DNA of 43,698 nt from Stutzerimonas stutzeri (lineage in GTDB: Bacteria > Pseudomonadota > Gammaproteobacteria > Pseudomonadales > Pseudomonadaceae), in contig NZ_JAMOHY010000026.1 in the NCBI RefSeq assembly GCF_024448695.1, forward strand, positions 1-43,698, in the 5' to 3' direction. Below, in pieces: positions 8,665-17,106 of this stretch. Position numbers and translations under genes: made by a program. The notes under the pieces were generated by a model, which saw nothing but the letters and a program-made list of their open reading frames with translations, had not been told where the DNA came from and ran no database searches. How positions within the stretch are numbered: the stretch's first letter is position 1; every line of letters starts with the position of its first letter.

Positions 8665-10227
8665 ATGACCTATTCGAACAAGCTCACCGCCCATTACCTA
8701 GAGCTTGCCAAGAGTCCCGTTAATGAAGGGAGTTTTGCTGGCAGCGATGTGCGCTATTCCAGTGAATACGAAGCACTGGAAAACGAGCTGGGTAAGGCCA
8801 ACGCCCTGTATGAAAGCACCGCCATCGACTGGCAGAAAGTCCGCGAAAACAGTGAAACCCTACTCAGCGCCCACTCCAAGGATTTGCGCGTTGCCGTCTG
8901 GTTGATCTGGGGCCTGTATCAGCGCGAATCTTTCGTCGGCCTGCAAGCCGGCTTGGGCCTGTTGCACTACTTGTGCCTCAACCACTGGATTGAGCTGCAC
9001 CCGCGTAAAGCGCGCACCCGCGGCGCCGCTATCAGCTGGCTGATTCCACGAATGGAACAGGCGCTGGCCGAGCATGTACCAATTGGCGAACAGCTGGCGT
9101 TGTTCCGTAGCCTGGCCGAACAACTGCGCACCCTCGAAGCCTGCCTGGCCGAACATCTGGGTGAAGACGCGCCACTGCTATTGCCGCTGTGTCGCCGCCT
9201 CGATGAACTGGTCAAGCGTGCTAGCCAGAGCCAACCTGAACCCGGCTCTGTGAGCGCCGCACTCGCCCAGGTCAAGCAGGTGGCTAGCCAAATACTCACC
9301 CCTGGCGCCCCGGTCGAAAGCGAAAAGGAAGCGCACAAGAGCCTGCGTAACCTGCAAGACCAGGCCCGACCACTCTGCGCCTACTGGCTCAAGCAGAAAG
9401 CCAGCGATCTGCGCGCCCTGCGCCTGGCCCGCACCCTGCTCTGGCTGCCCATCGACAGCCTGCCTGAGCGCAATGCCGAACAGATCACCGCGCTGCGTGG
9501 CCTGCCAGCCGACAAGCTGGCCAGTTACCAGGAGCGCTATCAGAACGGTCAGTACGCCGACCTGCTGGTCGACCTGGAGGCCAGTATCGCCCGCGCCCCG
9601 TTCTGGCTCGACGGCCAGCATCTGGTCTGGCAGTGCCTGCATGAGCTGGATGCCGAGCAGGCCATGCGTGAAGTGGAAATCCAGCTTGCACTGTTTATGC
9701 AGCGCATGAGCGGCCTGGAAGAGCTGCGCTATCACGATGGCAGCCCCTTTGCCGATGCGCAGACCCGCGCCTGGCTCAGCTCCCATGTCATGCCGCACCT
9801 GCAGGCCCCGAAACCCGAGAAGAAATCCACATCCAGCGAGCAGGGCGCCACCCCAGCCTGGGAAGAGGCCCTGCAACAGGTACTGCCCAAACTGCGCAAG
9901 GACGGCCTCAAATCCGCCGTGCAACAGCTCAAGCTCGGCCTGGCCAAGGCGCGCGGCGGCCGCGAACGCTTCTTCTGGCAACTGACCCTGGCGCGCCTGT
10001 GCTACAGCGCGAAGAAATACGAACTGGCCAAGACCCAACTCGAATCACTGGATCAGACGCTGCAGGCCACCGGCCTCGGCGACTGGGAACCCGATCTCGC
10101 CCTCGACGTACTGCGCATGCTGCACAGCTGTTGCGAACTGCTGCCGCAGAACCATGCGGTGCGCGAACACAAGGACGAGATATACCGCAGGTTATGCCAC
10201 CTCGATATTGAGGTGGTGCTGGACTAG
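8665..10227 (+). CDS. tssA: TssA baseplate/cap protein
   Basis: This 520-residue protein carries the ImpA N-terminal domain: a start like YLELAKSPVNEGSFAG, then DWQKVRENSETLLSAHSKDLRVAVWLIWGLYQRE (about residues 50-85), where the family has its conserved stretch. The C-terminal part is helical with TPR-like features (WQLTLARLCYSAKKYELAKTQLESL). TssA starts and caps sheath assembly. The ATG at 8665 has a purine-rich GAAAGAG upstream. It is the first gene of the rightward operon, as hsiA2 is in HSI-II, and is followed by a strong stem-loop before tssB. Confidence 0.93.
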   Translation: MTYSNKLTAHYLELAKSPVNEGSFAGSDVRYSSEYEALENELGKANALYESTAIDWQKVRENSETLLSAHSKDLRVAVWLIWGLYQRESFVGLQAGLGLLHYLCLNHWIELHPRKARTRGAAISWLIPRMEQALAEHVPIGEQLALFRSLAEQLRTLEACLAEHLGEDAPLLLPLCRRLDELVKRASQSQPEPGSVSAALAQVKQVASQILTPGAPVESEKEAHKSLRNLQDQARPLCAYWLKQKASDLRALRLARTLLWLPIDSLPERNAEQITALRGLPADKLASYQERYQNGQYADLLVDLEASIARAPFWLDGQHLVWQCLHELDAEQAMREVEIQLALFMQRMSGLEELRYHDGSPFADAQTRAWLSSHVMPHLQAPKPEKKSTSSEQGATPAWEEALQQVLPKLRKDGLKSAVQQLKLGLAKARGGRERFFWQLTLARLCYSAKKYELAKTQLESLDQTLQATGLGDWEPDLALDVLRMLHSCCELLPQNHAVREHKDEIYRRLCHLDIEVVLD

Positions 10228-10271
10228 GCGTGTTCAGGTCAGGTGACGCCTCGACCTGCCCTGAACACGCC
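10227..10271 (+). other. long RNA stem-loop in the tssA-tssB gap
   Basis: Perfect 12-bp arms GGCGTGTTCAGG (10227-10238) and CCTGAACACGCC (10260-10271) enclose an inner CAGGT/ACCTG stem. The left arm begins within the tssA stop codon. No T-tract follows, so it is unlikely to be an intrinsic terminator. It may instead protect or process the mRNA so that tssB/tssC are expressed above tssA. Confidence 0.7.
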
Positions 10272-10310
10272 ACCAAGGCCCCCGGGCCATTAACGCAAAG
10301 GAGAACACCC

Positions 10311-10817
10311 ATGGCCAAAGAAGGCTCGGTAGCCCCCAAGGAACGCATTAACGTCACTTTCAAACCCGCTACCGGCGGCGCCCAGGAAGAGATCGAACTG
10401 CCACTGAAACTGATGGTTCTGGGTGATTTCACCCAGCGCGCCGACGATCGCAAGATCGAAGACCGCAAGCCGATCAGCATCGACAAGAACAGCTTCGACG
10501 AAGTATTGGCCAAGCAGGAACTCAACCTGACTTTCGCCGTGCCTAACCGTCTGCAGGACGAGCCGACCGACGACGAAATGGCCGTGCAGCTGAACATCAA
10601 CTCGATGAAGGACTTCAACCCGGCCAACCTGGTCGAGCAAGTGCCTGAACTGAAAAAGCTGATGGAACTGCGCGACGCCCTGGTCGCCCTGAAAGGCCCA
10701 CTGGGTAATGCCCCGGCCTTCCGCAAAGCGATCGAAAGCGTATTGGCTGACGACGACTCGCGTGACCGCGTACTCGGTGAACTCGGCCTGGCTGCCCAAG
10801 GCAAGCTGGACTCCTGA
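10311..10817 (+). CDS. tssB: TssB contractile sheath small subunit
   Basis: This 168-residue protein begins MAKEGSVAPKERINV and has the VipA/TssB phrases LPLKLMVLGDFTQ, DDRKIEDRKPISIDK and NINSMKDFNPANLV. TssB pairs with TssC in the contractile sheath, and its C-terminal helix region interacts with ClpV. The start at 10311 follows a strong ribosome-binding site (AAAGGAGAA) 7 bp upstream; open frame extends to 10230 but covers the stem-loop. Spacing to tssC is 24 bp with another clear AAGGAAG site. Confidence 0.96.
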   Translation: MAKEGSVAPKERINVTFKPATGGAQEEIELPLKLMVLGDFTQRADDRKIEDRKPISIDKNSFDEVLAKQELNLTFAVPNRLQDEPTDDEMAVQLNINSMKDFNPANLVEQVPELKKLMELRDALVALKGPLGNAPAFRKAIESVLADDDSRDRVLGELGLAAQGKLDS

Positions 10818-10841
10818 TTCAATTAACAAGGAAGCTAATTC

Positions 10842-12317
10842 ATGAGCACTAGTGCAGCAGTAGAGAGCGGTCGCAGCGCCGCCGACCTCGGCATCCTCGA
10901 CCGCATCATTGCCGAGACCAAACTGACTCCGGGCGACGAAGCCTATGACATCGCCAAGCGCGGTGTATCGGCCTTTATCGAAGAGTTGCTGAAGCCGCAA
11001 AACGAAAATGAGCCAGTAAAAAAGGCCATGGTCGACCGCATGATCGCGGAGATCGACGCCAAGCTCAGCCGGCAGATGGACGAAATCCTCCACAACGCCG
11101 AGTTCCAGGCGCTGGAATCCTCCTGGCGCGGCCTCAAGCTGCTGGTGGATCGCACCAACTTCCGCGAAAACATCAAGCTGGAGATCATCAACGCCTCCAA
11201 GCAGGATCTGCTGGATGACTTCGAAGACAGCCCGGAAATCATGCAGTCCGGCCTGTACAAGCACATCTACACCGCTGAATATGGCCAGTTCGGTGGCCAG
11301 CCAGTTGGCGCCCTGATCGCCAACTACTTCTTCGACCCGAGCGCGCCTGACGTCAAGACCCTGCAATACGTTGCCAGTGTCGCCAGCATGTCCCACGCGC
11401 CGTTTATCGCCGCTGCCGGTCCGAAGTTCTTCGGCCTGGAAAGCTACACCGGCCTGCCAGATCTGAAAGACCTGAAGGATCACTTCGAAGGCCCGCAGTT
11501 CGCCAAATGGCAGAGCTTCCGCGAGCAGGAAGATGCCCGCTACGTCGGCCTGACCGTACCGCGCTTCCTGCTGCGCAACCCGTACGACCCGGAAGACAAC
11601 CCGGTGAAGACCTTCGTCTACAAAGAAAACGTCGCCAACAGCCACGAGCATTACCTGTGGGGCAACACCGCCTACACCTTCGCCTCCAAGCTGACCGACA
11701 GCTTCGCCAAGTTTCGCTGGTGCCCGAACATCATCGGCCCGCAGAGCGGTGGCGCGGTAGAAGACCTGCCGCTGCACCACTTCGAAAGCATGGGCGAGAT
11801 CGAAACCAAGATCCCGACCGAAGTACTGGTCTCCGACCGTCGTGAATACGAGCTGGCCGAAGAAGGCTTTATCGCCCTGACCATGCGCAAAGGCAGCGAC
11901 AACGCCGCGTTCTTCTCCGCCAACTCGACGCAGAAGCCGAAATTCTTCGGCATCAGCGAAGAAGGCAAAACGGCTGAACTGAACTACAAGCTCGGCACCC
12001 AGCTGCCGTACATGTTCATCATCAACCGTCTGGCCCACTACCTGAAAGTGCTGCAGCGCGAGCAGATCGGCGCGTGGAAAGAACGCACCGACCTCGAACT
12101 GGAACTCAACAAGTGGATCCGTCAGTTCGTTGCCGACCAGGAAAACCCAAGCTCCGAAGTACGCAGCCGTCGTCCGCTGCGCGCCGCTCAGGTGATCGTC
12201 AGTGATGTAGATGGTGAGCCGGGCTGGTACCGCGTCAGCCTCAACGTGCGTCCGCACTTCAAGTACATGGGTGCTGATTTCACCCTGTCGCTCGTCGGCA
12301 GGCTGGACAAGGAATAA
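10842..12317 (+). CDS. tssC: TssC contractile sheath large subunit
   Basis: This 491-residue protein is a textbook VipB/TssC: ALESSWRGLKLLVDRTNF near 90-105, EYGQFGGQPVGALI, PFIAAAGPKFFG, AKWQSFREQEDARYVGLT, and the C-terminal HFKYMGADFTLSLVGRLDKE. It makes up most of the sheath and is the most conserved T6SS protein. A good AAGGAAGC ribosome-binding site precedes the ATG. The neighbours tssB and tssE fit the family arrangement. Confidence 0.98.
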   Translation: MSTSAAVESGRSAADLGILDRIIAETKLTPGDEAYDIAKRGVSAFIEELLKPQNENEPVKKAMVDRMIAEIDAKLSRQMDEILHNAEFQALESSWRGLKLLVDRTNFRENIKLEIINASKQDLLDDFEDSPEIMQSGLYKHIYTAEYGQFGGQPVGALIANYFFDPSAPDVKTLQYVASVASMSHAPFIAAAGPKFFGLESYTGLPDLKDLKDHFEGPQFAKWQSFREQEDARYVGLTVPRFLLRNPYDPEDNPVKTFVYKENVANSHEHYLWGNTAYTFASKLTDSFAKFRWCPNIIGPQSGGAVEDLPLHHFESMGEIETKIPTEVLVSDRREYELAEEGFIALTMRKGSDNAAFFSANSTQKPKFFGISEEGKTAELNYKLGTQLPYMFIINRLAHYLKVLQREQIGAWKERTDLELELNKWIRQFVADQENPSSEVRSRRPLRAAQVIVSDVDGEPGWYRVSLNVRPHFKYMGADFTLSLVGRLDKE

Positions 12318-12325
12318 GCATCCTT

Positions 12326-12733
12326 ATGGCCGGGTACGGAAGCCTATTCGAACGCCTCGGCGGTGAAGCCAGCCAGCGTGCTGGCTGGAGCCGCGAGGTT
12401 GCCGCCATGGCGTCGGTGGCTACCCACCTGGCGAAAATGCTCAGCACCCGGGCGGGCAGCGTGCAAACGCTGCCCGACTACGGGTTGCCCGATCTCAACG
12501 ATATGCGCCTGTCGCTGCACGATTCGCTGCAGCAGGCACGTATCGCTATCGAACGCTTTATCGAAGCGTACGAACCGCGTTTAAGCGCAGTGCGGGTGAT
12601 TTCACTGCCCCGCGACAACAATCCGCTGAGCCTGGCCTTTGCCATCGAAGGCCTGCTGGAAGTGGACGGTTTTAAACGCCAAGTCAGTTTCTCCGCGCGC
12701 CTGGACGGCAGCGGACAGGTCAAGGTCAATTAA
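12326..12733 (+). CDS. tssE: TssE baseplate wedge (gp25-like)
   Basis: This 135-residue gp25-like protein has GSLFERLGGEA at the start and the conserved PDYGLPDLNDM at about 50-60, followed by a helix (SLQQARIAIERFIEAYEPRLSAVRV). It joins the baseplate wedge and contacts the sheath base. It starts 8 bp after tssC. In HSI-II the next gene is tssF (hsiG2); here three cargo genes come in between. Confidence 0.93.
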   Translation: MAGYGSLFERLGGEASQRAGWSREVAAMASVATHLAKMLSTRAGSVQTLPDYGLPDLNDMRLSLHDSLQQARIAIERFIEAYEPRLSAVRVISLPRDNNPLSLAFAIEGLLEVDGFKRQVSFSARLDGSGQVKVN

Positions 12734-12742
12734 GGAGAGCCC

Positions 12743-13267
12743 ATGTCCGGTAAACCCGCAGCCCGCGTCAGCGACCCTACTGCCTGCCCGATTCCAGGCC
12801 ACGGCACCAATCCGATTGTCGCCGGCTCCCCCGACGTGCTGTTCGACAGCCTGCCCGCTGCGCGCATGGGCGACCCCACCGACTGCGGCAGCTCACTGGC
12901 CAGCGCGGTCATCCCCACCGTGCTGATCAACAACAAGCCAGCCACCGTGCTCGGCACCGTGGGTAGCCATGGCAATCCGGTAACTGCGGGTTCGGGGACG
13001 GTGTTGATTGGGGCTAGTGGGGGTGGGGCGGGGTTTACGGCGCCCCTACCACTACTCTTGAAGGGATTCGATATCTGCGTGCAATTGCTTGACCAAGCAA
13101 GCGGTGCACCGATGAAAAATATGGCTTACACCGCGACCCTGGAGGATGGCAGCGAAGTGCACGGTACAACTGATGCAAATGGCTTGACCCACACCCTCGG
13201 TAAGAAGGACACACCGCAAACCATCGCGCTGTCCGTAAAGCCGAGCTGGCTGCTGCGAGGGGAATGA
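12743..13267 (+). CDS. PAAR spike-tip protein with C-terminal transthyretin-like tail
   Basis: Residues 1-95 form a PAAR domain: ARVSDPTACP at the start, the GTNPIVAGSPDVLFDSLPAARMGD repeat with GDPTDC, and VGSHGNPVTAGSGTVLIG. PAAR proteins cap VgrG with a sharpened, metal-bound tip. Residues 108-174 (QLLDQASGAPMKNMAYTATL, DANGLTHTLGKKD) resemble the small beta-sandwich (transthyretin/SpaA-like) extensions found on VgrG, PAAR and effectors. A clear AAGGAGAG site precedes the ATG. It is the only PAAR I find in the window. Its direct neighbour, one base away, is a candidate enzyme effector, so it is probably the carrier. Confidence 0.9.
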   Translation: MSGKPAARVSDPTACPIPGHGTNPIVAGSPDVLFDSLPAARMGDPTDCGSSLASAVIPTVLINNKPATVLGTVGSHGNPVTAGSGTVLIGASGGGAGFTAPLPLLLKGFDICVQLLDQASGAPMKNMAYTATLEDGSEVHGTTDANGLTHTLGKKDTPQTIALSVKPSWLLRGE

Positions 13268-13268
13268 C

Positions 13269-13952
13269 ATGCCACAAGCTCAGCAGATTCCCGCAGGTAC
13301 AGTTACGACCACCCCCGTCTTGGATCAATCACCGGCACAGGTTTATCTGAGCGGTGAAGAGGACTTCGTAATACCTATAGTCTTCCCTGATTACAAGATT
13401 CATATCGATGGCTACGAAGTAACGCTTTTCGGCAGAAAATTCGAGATACCAGCACAGAGTGCACCCTATCTTGGACATGCTGGCGTGCTGGTCATCAACG
13501 GTAAGTCGGGACTCTCGAAATACTATGAGTATGGCCGCTATCCAGGGCCTGGTCCGGCTGGACGTACGCGTCGCGGCCGTATTCCAGACATTCGCCTCAA
13601 AACCGGATTTATCGTCGAATCCTCTCTCAACAGAACCCTACGGGCCATTTCAAGTGAGCATGGGCAGCACGGACGTATTTCCGGAGTAGTGCTCAGAGGG
13701 CAGGTGTTCGATCAGGCGCTTGCTTGGCTGGAGGCCAAAGAGGCAGAGAACGCCAACCCCGCGCGCAAGGAATATGACCTCGGTAACCACAACTGCATGA
13801 CTTTCGTCGCCGACCTGTTGGATCACATCGGTCTAGGCCGTCCTTTTCGCACGCGAGTGGTCGTGTCCAGTGTCTACATGGAGCAGTTCCAACTTAGCGA
13901 AACCGATTTGGATTACGACTACACCACCGAAACTTTGGAGATATCCGATTGA
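13269..13952 (+). CDS. candidate T6SS effector, permuted papain-like (NlpC/P60 superfamily)
   Basis: This 227-residue protein has a His in YLGHAGVLVIN (H70), a Tyr-rich strand KYYEYGRYPG, a conserved Arg-rich patch (RTRRGRIPD), and a Cys in LGNHNCMTFVADLLDHIG (C176). His before Cys, with the Cys at the start of a helix after an Asn, is the order of circularly permuted NlpC/P60 and LRAT/YaeF-like enzymes, which cut peptidoglycan peptides or acyl bonds. I infer an effector because it sits between a PAAR gene and a membrane-anchored small protein. I know no named family that it clearly joins. It overlaps the next gene by 4 bp. Confidence 0.65.
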   Translation: MPQAQQIPAGTVTTTPVLDQSPAQVYLSGEEDFVIPIVFPDYKIHIDGYEVTLFGRKFEIPAQSAPYLGHAGVLVINGKSGLSKYYEYGRYPGPGPAGRTRRGRIPDIRLKTGFIVESSLNRTLRAISSEHGQHGRISGVVLRGQVFDQALAWLEAKEAENANPARKEYDLGNHNCMTFVADLLDHIGLGRPFRTRVVVSSVYMEQFQLSETDLDYDYTTETLEISD

Positions 13953-14335
13953 AAGCACTCAAGTGGATAGCCCTAGTTTCAACGGCGCTGATTTTCATCG
14001 TTGTTTTGTTAGTTGCCGCTTTTCTGCAGCTGGAGCCCGTGGCGGCACCTCCTGAACCACTACGCGATCACCCGAACGCTCATTGGAGCGGCGGAGTCGA
14101 TGGCGGCACCTTCTTTGAAATAACCCGCGCCGAGCCACCTCGGTATTTCGTGGAAATACGTTACGAAAACGGTGATGTCTGGACCGCAGGGTGGGTTTCG
14201 TACCAAGACCTCCCACTCAAAAACAGCGACTTCTGGGGTTATGACGGCGGAGATGTCGTTTACCTGAAAAGTGAAGAGGTGCTTCGGCTGTCTCCAGATC
14301 GCCACGACGCTGATAAAGACTCCATCAAGGAATGA
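13949..14335 (+). CDS. membrane-anchored periplasmic protein, candidate immunity
   Basis: This 128-residue protein has one N-terminal hydrophobic segment (about residues 6-27), then a soluble domain rich in aromatic and acidic residues (HWSGGVDGGTFFEI, RYENGDVWTAGWVSYQDL). The topology places the domain in the periplasm. The start is a TTG whose last bases form the stop of the effector gene (TTGA), so synthesis is coupled. Position and topology suggest that it neutralises the papain-like effector in the periplasm; I recognise no immunity family. It ends just before tssF. Confidence 0.6.
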   Translation: MKALKWIALVSTALIFIVVLLVAAFLQLEPVAAPPEPLRDHPNAHWSGGVDGGTFFEITRAEPPRYFVEIRYENGDVWTAGWVSYQDLPLKNSDFWGYDGGDVVYLKSEEVLRLSPDRHDADKDSIKE

Positions 14336-14338
14336 CTC

Positions 14339-16129
14339 GTGTCTTTTAACCACTACTACCAGAGCGAACTCACCGCCCTGCGCCAACTCGGCAAGCGCTT
14401 TGCCGAGCGCACCCCGGCGTTGGCGCCGTTTCTTGGGCAGAGCGGGCGCGACCCGGATGTCGAGCGGCTGCTGGAGGGTTTCGCCTTTCTGACTGGGCGC
14501 CTACGGCAAAAGCTTGATGACGAGCTGCCGGAGCTGACTCACTCGCTGATGCATCTGCTGTGGCCGAACTATATGCGCCCGCTACCGGCGTTCAGCATGT
14601 TGCAGTTCGACCCGCTCAAGCGTCCGGGCGGCGCCTTGCTGGTGCCACGGCATACGCCGGTGGAGTCCAAACCGATCCAGGGCGTGACCTGCCGCTTCCG
14701 CACCGCCTTTGCTACCGAGGTGCTGCCACTGGCGCTGAATGGCCTGGATTACTCGGTCAAGGGTGATGGTGCGCTGCTCAGCCTGCGCCTGGCGATGAGC
14801 GCCGATGGTCATCTGGGCGATCTCGACCTCAAGCAGTTGCGTCTGCATCTATCCGGTGAGCGTTATATCAGCCAGCTGCTGTACCTGAGCCTGTTGCGCC
14901 ATCTCGGCGGTGTGCAGCTGGTGCTGCTGAATGCGGCCGGCAAGCCGTTGCCGGGGGCCGATGAGCGCCCATTGCTGCCGTTGCAACTGCCGGCCAGCAG
15001 TATGCAGCCGGTGGGTTTTGCCGAAGATCAGGCACTGATCCCCTACCCGCTGAGCACCTTCCGCGGGTACCGCTACCTGCAGGAATACTTCGCCTTCCAG
15101 GACAAGTTCCTGTTCGTCGACCTGCTTGGCCTGGACGCGCTCAAGCGCCTGCCCGAAGACGTACTCAAGCAGGCGCGCGGCTTGGAGCTGCGTTTTGATA
15201 TCCACAAGGCCGGCGTACAGCGCATTCGCCCAACCTTGGATAACGTCCGGCTGTACTGCACGCCTGTGGTTAACCTGTTTGAGCACGACGCCATCCCGAT
15301 TCGTCTGGACGGCAAGCAGGATCAATACCTGCTACTGCCCTCGGAGCTCGACTCCGAGCATTGCGGCGTGTTCTCGGTAGATCGCGTCACTGGCTGGAAG
15401 CCCGGCGGCAAGGGTTATGAAGAGTACGTGCCGTTCGAATCCTTCGAGCATGACGCCAGTTTCGACGTGCCCCTGGCGCGTCCGCATTACAGCGTGCGTC
15501 AGCAACCGTCACTACTGGGTGATGGCCTGGAAACCTACCTGAGCTTCGGCCTGCGTAACCTCGACCAGCATGAAACCCTGTCGATTGAGCTGACCTGCAC
15601 CAACCAGAACCTGCCGCGTCAGCTGGGCTTGGGGGATATCTGCATGCCCAGTGAGGACACCCCGGAATTCCTCACCTTCCGCAATATCAGTGCAGTAACG
15701 CCGAGCTATGCACCGCCACTGCACCGCGACTTCCTCTGGAAGCTGATCAGCAATATGTCGCTGAACTACCTGTCGCTAGCCAACGTTGAAGCACTCAAAG
15801 TCATTCTCGAAACTTATGACCTGCCGCGTTATTACGACCAGCACGCGGAGAAGGTTAGCAAGCGCCTGCTTGATGGACTGAAAAGCATCAGCCACCAGCA
15901 CGTCGACCGCCTGCATCGTGGCTTGCCGGTACGTGGCGTGCGCACCCAATTGACGATCAACCCCGAAGGCTATGTCGGTGAAGGTGACCTGTTCCTCTTT
16001 GCCTCGGTACTCAATGAATTTTTCGCCCTGTATGCCAGCTTGAACTCGTACCACGAGTTGCGCGTACAGAGCACCCAGGGAGAGGTGTACCAATGGACGC
16101 CGCGTATGGGGCTACAGCCCCTGCTCTAA
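14339..16129 (+). CDS. tssF: TssF baseplate protein
   Basis: This 596-residue protein has the diagnostic start FNHYYQSELTALRQLGKRFA, then RTPALAPFLG, DPDVERLLEGFAFLTGRLRQKLDDELPELTHSL, and LWPNYMRPLPAFSMLQF. TssF forms the baseplate wedge with TssG, TssE and TssK. It begins with GTG at 14339, 3 bp after the candidate immunity gene. Its last 37 bp overlap tssG, the usual coupling of these two genes. Confidence 0.96.
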   Translation: MSFNHYYQSELTALRQLGKRFAERTPALAPFLGQSGRDPDVERLLEGFAFLTGRLRQKLDDELPELTHSLMHLLWPNYMRPLPAFSMLQFDPLKRPGGALLVPRHTPVESKPIQGVTCRFRTAFATEVLPLALNGLDYSVKGDGALLSLRLAMSADGHLGDLDLKQLRLHLSGERYISQLLYLSLLRHLGGVQLVLLNAAGKPLPGADERPLLPLQLPASSMQPVGFAEDQALIPYPLSTFRGYRYLQEYFAFQDKFLFVDLLGLDALKRLPEDVLKQARGLELRFDIHKAGVQRIRPTLDNVRLYCTPVVNLFEHDAIPIRLDGKQDQYLLLPSELDSEHCGVFSVDRVTGWKPGGKGYEEYVPFESFEHDASFDVPLARPHYSVRQQPSLLGDGLETYLSFGLRNLDQHETLSIELTCTNQNLPRQLGLGDICMPSEDTPEFLTFRNISAVTPSYAPPLHRDFLWKLISNMSLNYLSLANVEALKVILETYDLPRYYDQHAEKVSKRLLDGLKSISHQHVDRLHRGLPVRGVRTQLTINPEGYVGEGDLFLFASVLNEFFALYASLNSYHELRVQSTQGEVYQWTPRMGLQPLL

Positions 16130-17100
16130 ATCGGCTTAGCCGAGGCATCCGCGAGTACAGCCTGTTTCAGGGTGTGCAGCTGGTGCTGGAACGCTTGCAG
16201 GCTGCTCATCCTGAGCTGGATGAGGAGGCGCTGTATCAGCGCCTGGAGCTGCAGGCCAACCCGAGCATGGGCTTTCCCGGCAGTGACATTGATCGCGTGC
16301 AGTTTTTTGAAGAGCACGGCGAACTGCGTGCGCGCATGCGCATCAACCTGGTCAGCCTGTTTGGTGCCGGCTCACCGCTGCCGGCCTTTTATGGCGAACA
16401 GGCGCTGGGCGATAGCGAAGATGGCAACCCGACCCGGGATTTCCTCGACCTGTTCAACAACCGCCTGCAACGTCTGCTGCTGCCCACCTGGCAGAAATAC
16501 CGTTACCACACGCGCTTTCAGAGCGGCGCGGTCGACCCGTTTTCGGCACAGCTGTTTGCCCTGATCGGCTTAGGCGGCGAAACCATTCGCCAGGCCAAAG
16601 AGCTGAACTGGAAACGCCTGCTGCCCTACCTTGGCCTGCTTAGCCTGCGCGCGCACTCGGCAGCACTGATCGAATCGGTGCTGCGCTACTACTTCAAGCA
16701 TGCCGACCTGCATATCGAGCAATGCCTGGAGCGCCAAGTAGAGATTCTCGGTGAGCAGCGCAACCGCCTGGGCTTGGCCAACAGCCAACTGGGTGAAAGC
16801 CTGGTGCTCGGCGAGTTCGTACGCGATCGCGGCGGCAAGTTTCGCATTCACGTACAGCAACTGAACTGGGCTCGCTTCCACGAATTTCTGCCCATCGGCA
16901 GCGGCTACCAACCGCTCTGCGCGCTGGTGCGCTTCACCCTGCGCGACCCGCTGGATTATGACATCCGCCTGGAACTGCGCCAGGACGAAATACGCGAATT
17001 GCGCCTCGGCGCGGACAACCCCTGCCTGCTGGGCTGGACCACTTGGCTGGGGCGTGACCACGCCGACGGCGTGGTCACCCTCGGCAGCAAAGCTCATTAA
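16093..17100 (+). CDS. tssG: TssG baseplate protein
   Basis: This 335-residue protein has FQGVQLVLERLQ near residue 25, LQANPSMGFPGSDID, NLVSLFGAGSPLPAFYGEQAL, DFLDLFNNRLQRLLLPTWQKYRY and ALIGLGG, all typical of TssG. It joins two TssF copies in each baseplate wedge. The ATG at 16093 lies inside the end of tssF. Six bases separate its stop from the clpV start. Confidence 0.95.
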   Translation: MDAAYGATAPALNRLSRGIREYSLFQGVQLVLERLQAAHPELDEEALYQRLELQANPSMGFPGSDIDRVQFFEEHGELRARMRINLVSLFGAGSPLPAFYGEQALGDSEDGNPTRDFLDLFNNRLQRLLLPTWQKYRYHTRFQSGAVDPFSAQLFALIGLGGETIRQAKELNWKRLLPYLGLLSLRAHSAALIESVLRYYFKHADLHIEQCLERQVEILGEQRNRLGLANSQLGESLVLGEFVRDRGGKFRIHVQQLNWARFHEFLPIGSGYQPLCALVRFTLRDPLDYDIRLELRQDEIRELRLGADNPCLLGWTTWLGRDHADGVVTLGSKAH

Positions 17101-17106
17101 GGATTG

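Noticed and set aside
10227..10271. Stem-loop as intrinsic terminator of tssA
   Set aside because: No T-tract follows, and genes downstream belong to the same functional operon.
10290..12257. Long - strand open frame opposite tssB/tssC
   Set aside because: Antisense to two highly conserved sheath genes; no start signal or domain.
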